Source: Hoeflea phototrophica DFL-43 (GTDB taxonomy: Bacteria; Pseudomonadota; Alphaproteobacteria; Rhizobiales; Rhizobiaceae). Taken from it: DNA of 64,000 bases. The notes below the pieces were generated by a model. The model made no database searches. It was not told the DNA's origin and was given only the letters and a program-made list of their open reading frames with translations. The translations under genes and the position numbers were made by a program. The DNA lies in NCBI RefSeq assembly GCF_000154705.2, contig NZ_CM002917.1:2374461-2438460 (forward strand). The letters are read 5' to 3'. Below are positions 35,588 to 45,375 of the stretch, piece by piece (positions within the stretch are counted from its first letter, which is position 1; the number at the start of each line of letters is the position of its first letter).

Positions 35588-36274
35588 TCAGTTGATCAAG
35601 CCATTACGCAGAGCCGAAGCCACCATTTGGGCACGGTTGACAACTTGCAGTTTACGCAAGATAGCAGCGATATAGGAGTTTACGGTGTGCTCGGAAAGCC
35701 CAAGAATTATGGCAATCTCGGACGAAGTCTTGCCCTCGGATGTCCAACTCACAATCTGTATTTCGCGCTCACTCAAGCCGCTGATTGAATCCAGGGACAA
35801 GACCACTTCAAAATACCGCTGGAACACGATGGATGCGTCATAGGCAATCAGCGCCACTTCGCTGTGCAGAGGTCTTTCGCGATTTCTCAGCAAGATCAGA
35901 CCGAAACGTTTGCCCACAGCGGTATGCAGGGGCACAACGACTGCCGACTTGGAACCACACCGGGCAATCAGCGGGGTCTTCGTTGTCGTTGCATCGAAAG
36001 ACTTTGGCGCGGTTGATGTCAGCAAGCACGCAACTAATGGATCATCACGCTTGGCACTGACGGCTTCCGCATCCAGAAACGCATCAGAGACATTGTGCAG
36101 CGAATGCCCCCGGTTCAAGTCCAGCGGCTTGTCGTCAGTCGAAAGTTCGACCAGAACAAAATGCTCGCTGTCATGAACCGCCGCAAGCGCCTTGAACAAC
36201 CGGAAAAAATCCATCCGGTTCACGGCACGGTCGAGTTCAGTCCCCAAGTGAAAAGAAGTATCTGGTTCTAGCAT
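35588..36274 (-). CDS. LuxR-family transcriptional regulator
   Basis: 228 residues. The C-terminal 60 residues are a GerE-type helix-turn-helix (LSEREIQIVSWTSEGKTSSEIAIILGLSEHTVNSYIAAILRKL). The N-terminal 150 residues look like a degenerate autoinducer-binding domain (VVVPLHTAVGKRFGLILLRN near 113). No luxI-type synthase is in the window, so it would be a LuxR solo. It is the first gene of the cluster with the response regulator and histidine kinase. The 280 bases upstream (36275-36554) are AT-rich and hold no gene. Confidence 0.88.
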   Translation of the reverse strand: MLEPDTSFHLGTELDRAVNRMDFFRLFKALAAVHDSEHFVLVELSTDDKPLDLNRGHSLHNVSDAFLDAEAVSAKRDDPLVACLLTSTAPKSFDATTTKTPLIARCGSKSAVVVPLHTAVGKRFGLILLRNRERPLHSEVALIAYDASIVFQRYFEVVLSLDSISGLSEREIQIVSWTSEGKTSSEIAIILGLSEHTVNSYIAAILRKLQVVNRAQMVASALRNGLIN

Positions 36275-36554
36275 GATATCACTTTCGATTCAGGCAATCG
36301 CATGCCACTTAGCTTCCCACCCTTGCCACCTCATGACAACATCCATCTCACAGTTGATGCGCAATGGCCATTATTAAGACCACAATATGCATTGATCACA
36401 TCTTCTCAAGTGCATCGCAATGACCAAGTCAAAAGCTGAGAGTTTTGCAACCAGACGACGGCATGCTTGGCTAGCAAGGCAATTCGGTTGCTGCGGTTAG
36501 CCGCCAACTGACCAAAATCGCATAGCCGTTCAACGGACATGACATGACCATGTA

Positions 36555-36631
<77 letters not shown>

Positions 36632-36670
36632 GATCTGGTTCGACGTCCACCGCCGGTGATCAGCAGTGCC

Positions 36671-36976
36671 TCAATGGGTCCAGGGTTGGCGACGATCGAA
36701 ACGGAAATTGTCCGAATACGCGACCTTGCGCCGCTTGCTCTCCTTGGGTTCAATGACGCGGAACGCAATGCCATTGCGTGTGGCATAGGCCACAGCCGCT
36801 TCCTGCGTCTCAAACCGCAAACGGATTTGGCTCTTCATGTCGCTGGAAGTCGTGTAGCCCATGATCGGATCAATGCTGCGCGCGGTTTCCGGCTCGAACT
36901 CGAGCACCCAATCCTGGGTCTTGGCCTTGCCTGATTGCATGGCAGTCTTTGCCGGGCGGAAAATTCTCGCAGTCAT
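36671..36976 (-). CDS. NDUFS4-like complex I subunit
   Basis: 101 residues from the ATG at 36976. It fits the ETC complex I conserved-region family (mitochondrial 18-kDa AQDQ subunit): IFRPAKTAMQSGKAKTQDW at the N terminus, FETQEAAVAYATRNGIAFRV in the middle and DNFRFDRRQPWTH at the end. In alphaproteobacteria this is an accessory subunit of NADH:quinone oxidoreductase near the NADH-oxidising arm. It lies between two tRNA genes on the same strand, an order typical of rhizobia. Confidence 0.93.
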   Translation of the reverse strand: MTARIFRPAKTAMQSGKAKTQDWVLEFEPETARSIDPIMGYTTSSDMKSQIRLRFETQEAAVAYATRNGIAFRVIEPKESKRRKVAYSDNFRFDRRQPWTH

Positions 36977-37063
36977 GGCCCTTTTCCCTTTTTGGACGGG
37001 GCCCACCGAAGGGCCAACCCAAGCGCCCCGACGCTGACTTAATATCAGACAACGCCTTGAAAT

Positions 37064-37140
<77 letters not shown>

Positions 37141-37211
37141 ATGCCCTAAGGCGTGGTCCGGATACACCGGAACGAGACATCCCGCAACTGCAAATCGACC
37201 AAAGTCGAACA

Positions 37212-37727
37212 TCAATCTGATTGTGTCCCCACAACGCGGTGACGAACCTTGTCCCCGGCACGAATTCCAGTGCGCGCAGCAGTCCCTGCATTCAACTCGA
37301 GAACGTAACGCACCGGACCCGGTGATGGGATGATCGCTTCGGAGAAGGGTGTCGTGTCAGCCGCGATTCCCGCCACCACCCCCTCTTCGTTGATGAACAC
37401 CATATCAAGCGGGAGCGGCGTGTTTTTCATCCACATCAAAACCTGCCGGGACCGCTCGAACCGGAACAGCATGCCATGCGTCGCAGGCATACTCTGGCGA
37501 TTCATCAGGCCGGTCGACCGGTCTGCCGGCGTCAACGCCAGTTCGACGGAGAACTCGACCGGCCCAGAGCCTGTCTCGACAATGATCGGGTCACCGTCTG
37601 TCGGCAAAGTCTTGGCGACACCTGACTCGGGCAGGACAAAGCAAAACAGCAACGCAGCCAGGAAAGCCGCAGCAACACGCTGAGCGAAAATTTCTCTTGA
37701 TTCAGTGGGATTTTGGAAGCGGTGCAT
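37212..37727 (-). CDS. DUF192 family exported protein
   Basis: 171 residues with a hydrophobic signal sequence (about 17-38). The mature part carries the family blocks: [41 protein letters not shown] and [10 protein letters not shown]. Function unknown; members are small beta-barrel-like proteins of the periplasm or surface. Its first 26 bases overlap the end of the cold-shock gene, so the two are co-transcribed. Confidence 0.9.
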   Translation of the reverse strand: MHRFQNPTESREIFAQRVAAAFLAALLFCFVLPESGVAKTLPTDGDPIIVETGSGPVEFSVELALTPADRSTGLMNRQSMPATHGMLFRFERSRQVLMWMKNTPLPLDMVFINEEGVVAGIAADTTPFSEAIIPSPGPVRYVLELNAGTAARTGIRAGDKVRHRVVGTQSD

Positions 37728-38277
37728 CGATATCTGGATGAATTTCAGCCGCCATCAGACCTTTTTCGCCATTACCGAAACGCACCAGCACCACTTGCCC
37801 GGGTCGCAATTCTGCCAGACCGTAACGCCGTAGCGTCTCCATGTGGATAAAAATATCCTCGGTGCCCTCACCGCGGGTCAGGAAGCCGAAGCCCTTTGTG
37901 CGGTTGAACCATTTGACGATCGCGCGCTCAAGCCCGCTTGAAGGCTGGACCTGAACATGGGTGCGCACAGGAGGCAATTGTGACGGATGCACAGCCGTCG
38001 ATGCATCCATTGAAATGATCCGGAAGGCCTGATATCCGCGTTCGCGTTTCTGGATCTCACAGACGATGCGGGTTCCTTCGAGGACGGTCTGATATCCGTC
38101 GCGGCGAAGGCAGGTCACATGAAGGAGTACATCTTCCATACCGTTGTCTGGAATGATGAAGCCGAAGCCCTTTGCAACGTCGAACCACTTTATGACACCG
38201 GTAATCTCAATGAGATCCACAGCATCGGCGCGTGCCTCAGCTTCCAGTTCATTTTTATGTGAGGAACTGTCCCCCAT
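37702..38277 (-). CDS. double cold-shock-domain protein
   Basis: 191 residues from the ATG at 38277 (GAGAGG upstream). Two cold-shock domains: the first (about 25-90) has [14 protein letters not shown] (RNP1) and VLLHVTCL (RNP2); the second (about 115-182) has [14 protein letters not shown] and IFIHMETL. Such tandem CspA-like proteins are typical of alphaproteobacteria and bind single-stranded RNA or DNA, acting as RNA chaperones in stress or stationary phase. It is followed with overlap by the DUF192 gene. Confidence 0.93.
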   Translation of the reverse strand: MGDSSSHKNELEAEARADAVDLIEITGVIKWFDVAKGFGFIIPDNGMEDVLLHVTCLRRDGYQTVLEGTRIVCEIQKRERGYQAFRIISMDASTAVHPSQLPPVRTHVQVQPSSGLERAIVKWFNRTKGFGFLTRGEGTEDIFIHMETLRRYGLAELRPGQVVLVRFGNGEKGLMAAEIHPDIDAPLPKSH

Positions 38278-38466
38278 CAGGATGCCTCTCCGGTACGCGC
38301 CGCTAACAAAAGAAGTGATTCTCTTGTAAAACATTAACATTGGATTGCGCAGTTTCTGCAAGCCCCACTGCAAAACTTGTTGATCCATCCACTTTTATCA
38401 TGTCGCCATTGCCTCGCTGACAAATCGGCCTATCGTTTTGGCAGTTAAGAATCACGGGAAAAGCCA

Positions 38467-38907
38467 ATGCGTTATCTTCATACAATGGTCCGGGTTAGCG
38501 ACATCGACGCCTCGCTGGATTTTTATTGCAACAAGCTGGGCCTTGTGGAAATTCGCCGCCATGAAAGCGAAGCCGGTCGTTTCACACTGATTTTCCTGGC
38601 CGCATCTGAAGATAGAGAGCGGGCTCTCGCCGACAAGGCCCCAATGGTGGAACTGACCTACAACTGGGATCCCGAAGACTATCAGGGTGGCCGGAATTTC
38701 GGACATCTCGCCTATGTCGTCGATGACATCTATGAACTCTGCCAATCCCTGATGGACAAGGGAGTCACCATAAACCGCCCGCCACGCGACGGTTACATGG
38801 CCTTTGTGAAATCACCGGACGGAATCTCGATCGAACTTCTCCAGAAGGGTGAAAGACTCGAGCCCGCAGAACCCTGGGCCTCCATGGAAAACAAGGGTTC
38901 CTGGTAA
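38467..38907 (+). CDS. gloA: lactoylglutathione lyase (glyoxalase I)
   Basis: 146 residues. Metal ligands are placed as in GloA: His5 in LHTMVRV, Glu in PMVELTYNW near 61, His in FGHLAYVVDD near 79 and Glu in GISIELLQ near 125. It converts the methylglyoxal-glutathione hemithioacetal to S-lactoylglutathione. It is the one-domain nickel-type bacterial form. The C-terminal 20 residues extend beyond the E. coli protein. It is a single gene, divergent from the cold-shock gene. Confidence 0.95.
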   Translation: MRYLHTMVRVSDIDASLDFYCNKLGLVEIRRHESEAGRFTLIFLAASEDRERALADKAPMVELTYNWDPEDYQGGRNFGHLAYVVDDIYELCQSLMDKGVTINRPPRDGYMAFVKSPDGISIELLQKGERLEPAEPWASMENKGSW

Positions 38908-39162
38908 CATCGCGCCGACCCGATAGCCGGGGGCCAAGCCGACGGGACATCAGGCAACCTTGAACATGATCATGGCTTCACGCAAAGGCCCGGATGTTTC
39001 GATGTTCAATTTATCCAGCGCAAGGCTCGCGCAAACATCCAGCGCTATGAAAATGCAATTGTCATGCTTTCGCCGCATTCGCGCCGCAACGCATGTCTTA
39101 GATCATGCTGGTCAGTCTTGCCTTCAGGTTCCAAAATCTGGCCGTTTACAGAAACGGTGCAA

Positions 39163-40386
39163 ATGACTACGCAACAAAGCTGGCCTTCAGGGCCTGCAAT
39201 TGCAACAGGCCGGGGGCTGCAAAGATTGCATCAGGGCGGGAACAAAACAGCCGACTGCCGTAGATTTACTCGTGGCTTCATTCTGGCGGGCATGGCGCTC
39301 GCCTTGAGTGGTTGCGTGTCTGGCGGCGACCCGGCGATGTTCACATCCGTTCAAGGTTTCGCCTCCAGTCCTCAAGGTCCGGCTGAAAGCGGCGCCGCAA
39401 CACAGCTTGCGGGCGATTTTTCCTACGGCCCGGCAGCGACCGAAACCTCGTCGGGCGTTCCGCTGCCAACCCCCTCACCAACAGCCCAGGATGCGGCTGC
39501 ACGCCTACCCGCCGGCCAAGCCGCGTCCGGACAAACCATTGTGATGGCTTCGACCGGGGTTGATGCGTTGAACCGCGGCATTACCCAGAGCATGCCAAAC
39601 CAGACTGGCGCGAACATCTATGCCGCGGCCACGCCCCAACCTGTGACAGCAGAATTGCCCGCAGCAATCCCGGCTCCAACCCCGGCAGTTGTTGATGCGC
39701 AAGTCGCAAACGCCATGGCTGCGACACAGAGTCAGCCAGGTCAGGCCAGCGTGCCGCAAATTCAGGAATTGGCTGTAGTGGCCCCACCGAAAAAGCAGTC
39801 CATTTTCTCTCGGCTGTTTGCTCAGCAGCCAACAGCCCAACGCAATGCACCATCGGGGACGACCAAGCGCATTGCAACGACCGAGCCCACACGCATTGCC
39901 ATGGCTTCCTCCTCCAGCGCTTTGCCAGGCGTCGATCTGAAGAGAGCGCTTGGAACCGATTCGCTGAACACTCAGACGCAAAGCGCTCCGGCCGAGATCC
40001 AGCTCGCATCGGCCGCCGGACTCGCCAGACTCGCGCCGAATGGATTGCAAATCCAGACCGACAGGGTTGAGGTCGACTGTTTCAAGCCACAGCTCGTTCG
40101 TGTGCTCAAAACCGTCGAACAGCATTACGGCCGCCCGGTGGTCGTCACATCCGGCTACCGCAGCCCTAAGCGCAACCGCCGGATCGGCGGCGCGTCCGGA
40201 TCTCGCCACACCTCATGCGAAGCTGCCGATATCCAGATTGAAGGCGTTTCCAAGTGGCAGCTTGCCAAGTACCTCCGCACCATGCCCAATCGCGGTGGCG
40301 TGGGCACCTATTGCCATACCGAATCGGTCCACATCGATATCGGCAATCCCCGCGACTGGAACTGGCGCTGCCGCCGCCGCAAGTAA
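39163..40386 (+). CDS. D-Ala-D-Ala carboxypeptidase-like lipoprotein (peptidase M15 family)
   Basis: 407 residues from the ATG at 39163. A Tat-or-Sec-like N terminus ends in the lipobox LALSGC (Cys at about 54), so it is probably a lipoprotein. Residues 60-290 are a low-complexity, Ala/Pro/Gln-rich linker that could span peptidoglycan. The C-terminal 110 residues are an M15 zinc peptidase domain: VTSGYRSPKRNRRIGG, SRHTSCEAADIQ (HX6D) and CHTESVHIDIG. Substrate would be peptidoglycan stem peptides. A true signal for the start codon is weak (no strong ribosome site). Confidence 0.85.
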   Translation: MTTQQSWPSGPAIATGRGLQRLHQGGNKTADCRRFTRGFILAGMALALSGCVSGGDPAMFTSVQGFASSPQGPAESGAATQLAGDFSYGPAATETSSGVPLPTPSPTAQDAAARLPAGQAASGQTIVMASTGVDALNRGITQSMPNQTGANIYAAATPQPVTAELPAAIPAPTPAVVDAQVANAMAATQSQPGQASVPQIQELAVVAPPKKQSIFSRLFAQQPTAQRNAPSGTTKRIATTEPTRIAMASSSSALPGVDLKRALGTDSLNTQTQSAPAEIQLASAAGLARLAPNGLQIQTDRVEVDCFKPQLVRVLKTVEQHYGRPVVVTSGYRSPKRNRRIGGASGSRHTSCEAADIQIEGVSKWQLAKYLRTMPNRGGVGTYCHTESVHIDIGNPRDWNWRCRRRK

Positions 40387-40500
40387 GTCAAACACGCCAC
40401 AAACAGCCAGCAAATGTGCCGCGGCCGCCCACGGCGTCGCAGCAGATTCTCACCGGTGACAATCAGATGACATTTTTTTGCACCATACCCCAATTATCCG

Positions 40501-40529
40501 CTTGCGGTCGCAAACTGGTCTGATTATAA
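40501..40529 (+). promoter_or_regulatory. promoter of tRNA-Glu
   Basis: CTTGCG (40501-40506) and TTATAA (40524-40529) are 17 bases apart, and the tRNA begins 17 bases downstream. Confidence 0.65.
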
Positions 40530-40545
40530 GACGCCCACATTGCAC

Positions 40546-40620
40546 GCGCCCTTCGTCTATCGGTTAGGACGCCAGATTTTCATTCTGGAAAGAGGGGTTC
40601 GACTCCCCTAGGGCGTGCCA
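40546..40620 (+). tRNA. tRNA-Glu (anticodon TTC)
   Basis: A 75-base cloverleaf with encoded CCA. The acceptor is GCGCCCT/AGGGCGT (a G-T pair at position 1-72), the anticodon loop TTTTCAT lies between CCAGA and TCTGG, and the T arm is GGGGTTCGACTCCCC. It reads GAA/GAG. Confidence 0.96.
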
Positions 40621-40627
40621 CCTTTTT

Positions 40628-40647
40628 CAAGCACTTCGCTTGTTTTT
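40628..40647 (+). terminator. terminator of tRNA-Glu
   Basis: CAAGC, loop ACTTC, GCTTG and then five T, eight bases after the tRNA 3' end. The rest of the gap to recJ shows nothing else. Confidence 0.75.
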
Positions 40648-40825
40648 CTCATCCATTTTCTAAGTCTGAAGCCAGCCTCCGCTTGGCTTGCAAATATGCC
40701 TTTGCCGGCACCGCTCACGAGCCCGAATTCAAACGAAGAGTGAAGGTCGTCCCGAAGCATCCTGGTGCCTTGCAGACACCGTCTGCCGCACAAGACAAGC
40801 CAGCGGCAGGTCTCGCAAACCGCGT

Positions 40826-42625
40826 TTAACGCACGCTGGCAGCATCCGTGACCCTGATTTGCACCCGCCTCACACCCTGCCAGTGATCGACTGAAATCGA
40901 CCCCGCAAAATGGAACGCCAGACCACGCCCGCCGAGCAGCACGGCGCCCATCTCGGTATCGGCAGCACGGAATGCAATACCGTTCAGCTTTCCCCCGTCG
41001 GGGCCGGACAGTGTCAGCTTGACGTGATTCTGCCCCACCACCCGGACATCACTCAAAATGTGGTTCGGGACCGCAAAGACCGGCTGGGAATGCCCTGCCC
41101 CGAACGGACCGGCCCGCTCAATCATGTCCGCCAGATCAAGCGTCACCCCCGAGGCCGCGAGCGCGCCATCAATCTTGAGCCGGTGCGCCGCGTCGAGCTG
41201 TGCCACTGTATCGGCGGCTTCCTCCTCGAAGAACGAGCGCAGATCCCCCAGACGCACTTTCTCGATTGTCAGACCTGCCGCCATCGCATGGCCACCGCCC
41301 TTGGCGAGAAGACCACTCTCTACGGCCTTTCGCACCAGACGACCGATGTCGAGACCCGGCACCGAACGGCCTGACCCGGTCCCTTTGCCGTTCCCGTCAA
41401 AAGCAATGGCGAATGCTGGCCGCCTGTAGCGCTCCTTGAGCCGCGACGCGAGCAGCCCCACCACACCCGGATGCCAGCCCTGGCGCGCGGTCACGATCAC
41501 CGCCGGCCCCTCGCCGCTCTGCATCTCGGTTGCGGCTTCCGCATCCGCCTCCTCCAGCATGGCTGCCTCAATGGCCTGACGTTCTCGGTTGAGCTCTTCA
41601 AGCCGCTCGGCGATCGCCTGTGCCTCCGCCGGATCGTCCAGCGCAAGCAGGCGGCTTCCAAGGGCCGCATCACCAATCCGCCCGCCCGCATTGATGCGGG
41701 GGCCGATCAGAAAACCCAGATGATACGGAGAGATGGGTCCATTGACACCGGCGCGCTGACACAGAGCCGCCAGGCCGGGATTGCCAAGCCCGCGGGCGGC
41801 CAGCAGCCCCTTGACCACGAAGGCCCTGTTGAGCCCCTTGAGTGGCACCACATCGCAGACCGTCGCCAGAGCGACCAGATCAAGACAGGAAAGAAGATCG
41901 AAGCCTGAAACCCGCGCGTCTCCTTGCTGACGCAGCAGCCTGAGCGTGCCGGCAAGCACCATGAACACCACGCCACAGGCACACAGATGCCCGAGCCCGG
42001 ACAGATCGTCCTCCCGGTTGGGATTGACCAGCGCATGGGCAGGAGGAAGTTCTGCGGCCATCTGATGATGGTCGATCACCACCACATCGACACCGCGCTG
42101 CGCCGCCTCCCCGAGCGCCTCATGGCTGGTGGAGCCACAGTCGACGGTGACAATGAGCCCGGCCCCGCGCTCGATCAGCTCGGCGATTGCCGGTGCATTC
42201 GGCCCGTAACCTTCAAAGATCCGGTCGGGAATGTAGATTTCGCTCTCAAGCCCGAAATGGTTGAAAAAGCGCTGCATCAGCGCCGAAGAGGCCGCACCGT
42301 CGACATCATAGTCCCCGAAGATGGCGACGCGTTGCCTGCGCGCAATCGCAAGTGCCAGACGCTCTGCAGCCCTGTCGCAATCGGTAAGACGCGAAGGATC
42401 AGGCATCAAGGCCTTGATGGTCGGGTCCAGAAACGCGACCGCGTCTCCCATGGCCACGCCACGCCCGGCCAGCACGCGCGCCACGATATCCGGCAATCCT
42501 GTGGTCTGGGCAATCGAGATCGCCTTGTTCTCACCCGCCTGATCGAGGCGCGCGACCCATTTCTGCCCCGAGAGCGACTGTTCGACGCCCAGAAATGCCC
42601 GTTCGGTTTCGCCGCTGCCTGTCAT
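40826..42625 (-). CDS. recJ: single-stranded-DNA-specific exonuclease RecJ
   Basis: 599 residues from the ATG at 42625; 23 more codons upstream are possible but unlike the family start. RecJ degrades single-stranded DNA 5' to 3' in recombination and mismatch repair. DHH-family motifs are clear: IFGDYDVDGAASSAL near 100, VTVDCGSTSHEAL, VVVIDHHQMA near 178, the DHHA1 motif GRSVPGLDIG, and KGGGHAMAAG near 470, followed by an OB-fold. Last gene of the aminotransferase-hom-glpX-recJ series, about 155 bases after glpX. Confidence 0.96.
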   Translation of the reverse strand: MTGSGETERAFLGVEQSLSGQKWVARLDQAGENKAISIAQTTGLPDIVARVLAGRGVAMGDAVAFLDPTIKALMPDPSRLTDCDRAAERLALAIARRQRVAIFGDYDVDGAASSALMQRFFNHFGLESEIYIPDRIFEGYGPNAPAIAELIERGAGLIVTVDCGSTSHEALGEAAQRGVDVVVIDHHQMAAELPPAHALVNPNREDDLSGLGHLCACGVVFMVLAGTLRLLRQQGDARVSGFDLLSCLDLVALATVCDVVPLKGLNRAFVVKGLLAARGLGNPGLAALCQRAGVNGPISPYHLGFLIGPRINAGGRIGDAALGSRLLALDDPAEAQAIAERLEELNRERQAIEAAMLEEADAEAATEMQSGEGPAVIVTARQGWHPGVVGLLASRLKERYRRPAFAIAFDGNGKGTGSGRSVPGLDIGRLVRKAVESGLLAKGGGHAMAAGLTIEKVRLGDLRSFFEEEAADTVAQLDAAHRLKIDGALAASGVTLDLADMIERAGPFGAGHSQPVFAVPNHILSDVRVVGQNHVKLTLSGPDGGKLNGIAFRAADTEMGAVLLGGRGLAFHFAGSISVDHWQGVRRVQIRVTDAASVR

Positions 42626-42782
42626 TGCAAGATCTACCTGTGCTGCCAGCGCGCAGCCAATGATGCGGCCCACGCTCGATTGCACATAGCGCAAACTTGC
42701 AGACGCGGCAAAAGCCGCCGCAATCCGCCGGCTCGCTCAAGGCTGAGACGTTCAAGCCAAAAAGGCAACGGCACGTTCAGGA

Positions 42783-43769
42783 TCAGTTGAACTTGTCGAG
42801 ATCCTGGTGGCGCGCCTTGATTTCGCGAACCGTACGCGACGAGGACCGCATCACGATGGTGTGGGTGGTGATCGCATCCGGTGCGAATCGCACACCCTTC
42901 AACAGATTGCCATCGGTGACACCGGTCGCGGAGAACAAGACATCTCCGCTCGCCATGTCTTCAATGCTGTAGACCTTCATGGGGTCGGAGATCCCCATTT
43001 TGCTGGCTCGGGCAATCTTTTCCTCGGTATTGAGCTGCAACCGGCCTTGCATCTGGCCGCCAATGCACCTCAACGCGGCCGCAGCCAGCACGCCTTCAGG
43101 CGCGCCGCCAATACCGAGATAGATGTCGATACCTGTCTCTTCTGAATCTGTGGTGTGGATCACGCCGGCAACATCGCCATCGCCGATCAGGTAAATCGCT
43201 GCACCCGTGGCGCGCACTTCTTCGATCATCCGCGCGTGGCGTGGCCGGTCGAGGATACAGGCGGTCACTTCACTGACCGGCACGCCCTTGGCGCGCGCGA
43301 TGGCTTGAATGTTCTCGGTCGGGGACGCATCGAGCGAAACGGTGCCGGCCGGGTAGCCCGGGCCGATGGCGATCTTTTCCATGTAGACGTCGGGCGCGTA
43401 GAGCAGGCTGCCTTTTTCCGCAATTGCGATCACCGCCAGCGAGTTCGGCATGTTCTTGGCGCAGATGGTGGTGCCTTCAAGCGGATCAAGCGCGATGTCG
43501 ACCTTGGCACCATCACGGGTTCCAACCTCTTCACCGATATACAGCATCGGCGCTTCATCGCGCTCACCCTCGCCGATCACCACCACGCCATCGATCGGTA
43601 GCCGGTTGAGCTCCTGGCGCATCGCGTCGACGGCAACCTGGTCGGCAGCCATTTCATCGCCGCGGCCGCGCAACCGCGCCGCAGCAACCGCTGCACGTTC
43701 TGTCACACGCGCAATCTCAAGCGTAAGAATTCGGTCAAGACCGCTTGCGTCAGTTTGCTTGCCAGCCAT
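42783..43769 (-). CDS. glpX: fructose-1,6-bisphosphatase class II
   Basis: 328 residues. Metal and substrate motifs of GlpX: GVVVIGEGERDEAPMLYIGEEVG near 58-80, DIALDPLEGTT near 91 and GDGDVAGVIH near 196. It dephosphorylates fructose-1,6-bisphosphate in gluconeogenesis and may also act on sedoheptulose bisphosphate. It lies between hom and recJ on the same strand, an order conserved in rhizobia. The gap of about 195 bases to hom may contain its own promoter. Confidence 0.95.
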   Translation of the reverse strand: MAGKQTDASGLDRILTLEIARVTERAAVAAARLRGRGDEMAADQVAVDAMRQELNRLPIDGVVVIGEGERDEAPMLYIGEEVGTRDGAKVDIALDPLEGTTICAKNMPNSLAVIAIAEKGSLLYAPDVYMEKIAIGPGYPAGTVSLDASPTENIQAIARAKGVPVSEVTACILDRPRHARMIEEVRATGAAIYLIGDGDVAGVIHTTDSEETGIDIYLGIGGAPEGVLAAAALRCIGGQMQGRLQLNTEEKIARASKMGISDPMKVYSIEDMASGDVLFSATGVTDGNLLKGVRFAPDAITTHTIVMRSSSRTVREIKARHQDLDKFN

Positions 43770-43965
43770 GGCGCTTTGCTCCCGGGGACTATCGATTGCT
43801 CGCTCATACAGGGTTCAAGCCCCGCAAGGCAATGTCAAAACACCATCGAAAACCCATGAATTCAAACGATAATCGACTGCTCCCAAACTAAATCGATTAA
43901 AGCGCGCATAGAGCCATTGTCACAAACCCGAAGGGTCAGAATGTGCAACGGCACCACGTCGGCCA

Positions 43966-45285
43966 TCAGCTCTCGCGCGTGCGCTCGATGCGGATTACCT
44001 GTGGCTCGCCAGCAAGGTAGCCTTCAGCCTTAATGGCATCAACAGCGGCGCGAACATTCGACTCCATCGTGGCATGGGTCACCAGGATGACTGTTTGGGG
44101 AACTGCTGCGCGGCCCGGCCGCGCCCGTTGAACGATTGATTCCAGCGAGATGGCGTTTTCGGCCATCCGGGTGGCAATCGAAGCGAACACGCCGGCGCGG
44201 TCCTCGACCTTGAGCGATATGAAATAGCCACCTTCATGGCTTTGCATCCGGGCGCGCCGATACGGCTCAAGCTGCGTTGCAGGCCGGCCCAGTGCGGGAG
44301 CATGCTGATGCCCAGGCCGGCTCTTGGCAATGTCGGCAACATCGCCCAAAACGGCCGATGCAGTGGCGTCGCCACCCGCCCCCGGACCCGAGAGCATCAA
44401 CTCGCCCAGAATATCGGCTTCAATGGTCACCGCATTGGTGACCCCCTCCACCTGCGCAATCATCGAGCCCTTCGGCACCATGGTGGGGTGAACGCGTTGC
44501 TCAATCCCCGACGCCGTGCGCTGGGCGACACCCAGCAGCTTGATCCGATAGCCGAGCTCATCGGCCGCATGAATGTCGTCGATGGAGATATTGGTGATCC
44601 CTTCGACATAGACTTCGTCAGAGGCGATTTCAGTGCCAAAAGCCAGACTGGTCAGGATTGCGAGCTTGTGGGCGGTGTCGTTACCTTCAATGTCGAAAGC
44701 AGGATCCGCCTCGGCATAACCAAGCCGCTGCGCTTCAGACAGGCACTCGGCAAAACCCATATTGTCCCGCTGCATCCGGGTCAGAATATAGTTGCAGGTG
44801 CCGTTGAGAATTCCATAGATGCGCTGGATCGAGTTCCCGGTCAGTGATTCCCGCATCGCCTTGATCACGGGGATCCCGCCGGCGACCGCGGCTTCGAAAT
44901 TCAGCAGCACGCCGTTGCTCTCCGCCAGCCGCGCCAGCTCGACACCATGTTTGGCCAGCATCGCCTTGTTGGCAGTGACCACATGCCGGCCGCGGCCAAG
45001 CGCTGCCAGAACCGCTGCATGGGCCGGATCGCCATCGCCACCAATCAGTTCCACGAACACGTCGATATCGGCCTCGCGCGCCATTGCGGCAGGGTCGTCA
45101 AACCAGGCGACGGAATCGAGATCGAGCCCGCGATCACGGGTCCTGTCACGCGCACTCACTGCGGTGATGATGATCTCGCGACCACAGATTTCGGCCAGGC
45201 TGTTGTGCCGTGTAGATATTGCCCGGAACAGGGCCGCGCCAACGGTCCCCAGGCCTGCAATGCCGATCTTGAGGGCATCAGTCAT
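43966..45285 (-). CDS. hom: homoserine dehydrogenase
   Basis: 439 residues. N-terminal NAD(P)-binding GIAGLGTVGAALF, the catalytic domain with TANKAMLAKHG near 105, the substrate region NGTCNYILTRM near 165 and EADPAFDIEGNDTAHK (catalytic Asp/Lys) near 195, and a C-terminal ACT domain (about 350-430) for threonine feedback. It reduces aspartate semialdehyde to homoserine, the branch point to threonine and methionine. Co-directional with the upstream aminotransferase gene (gap about 90 bases). Confidence 0.96.
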   Translation of the reverse strand: MTDALKIGIAGLGTVGAALFRAISTRHNSLAEICGREIIITAVSARDRTRDRGLDLDSVAWFDDPAAMAREADIDVFVELIGGDGDPAHAAVLAALGRGRHVVTANKAMLAKHGVELARLAESNGVLLNFEAAVAGGIPVIKAMRESLTGNSIQRIYGILNGTCNYILTRMQRDNMGFAECLSEAQRLGYAEADPAFDIEGNDTAHKLAILTSLAFGTEIASDEVYVEGITNISIDDIHAADELGYRIKLLGVAQRTASGIEQRVHPTMVPKGSMIAQVEGVTNAVTIEADILGELMLSGPGAGGDATASAVLGDVADIAKSRPGHQHAPALGRPATQLEPYRRARMQSHEGGYFISLKVEDRAGVFASIATRMAENAISLESIVQRARPGRAAVPQTVILVTHATMESNVRAAVDAIKAEGYLAGEPQVIRIERTRES

Positions 45286-45375
45286 GTCGATAGTCCACCT
45301 GTCTGGGAGATCTCCGCCCGCAAAGGCAAAGAGAGGGTAATGACGCTGCGGGTTTAACCGTGAGCGCTCAAAGGG

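Noticed and set aside
38960..39166. Open frame of 68 codons before the M15 peptidase gene
   Set aside because: It has no ribosome site or recognisable sequence and overlaps the true start region of the next gene.
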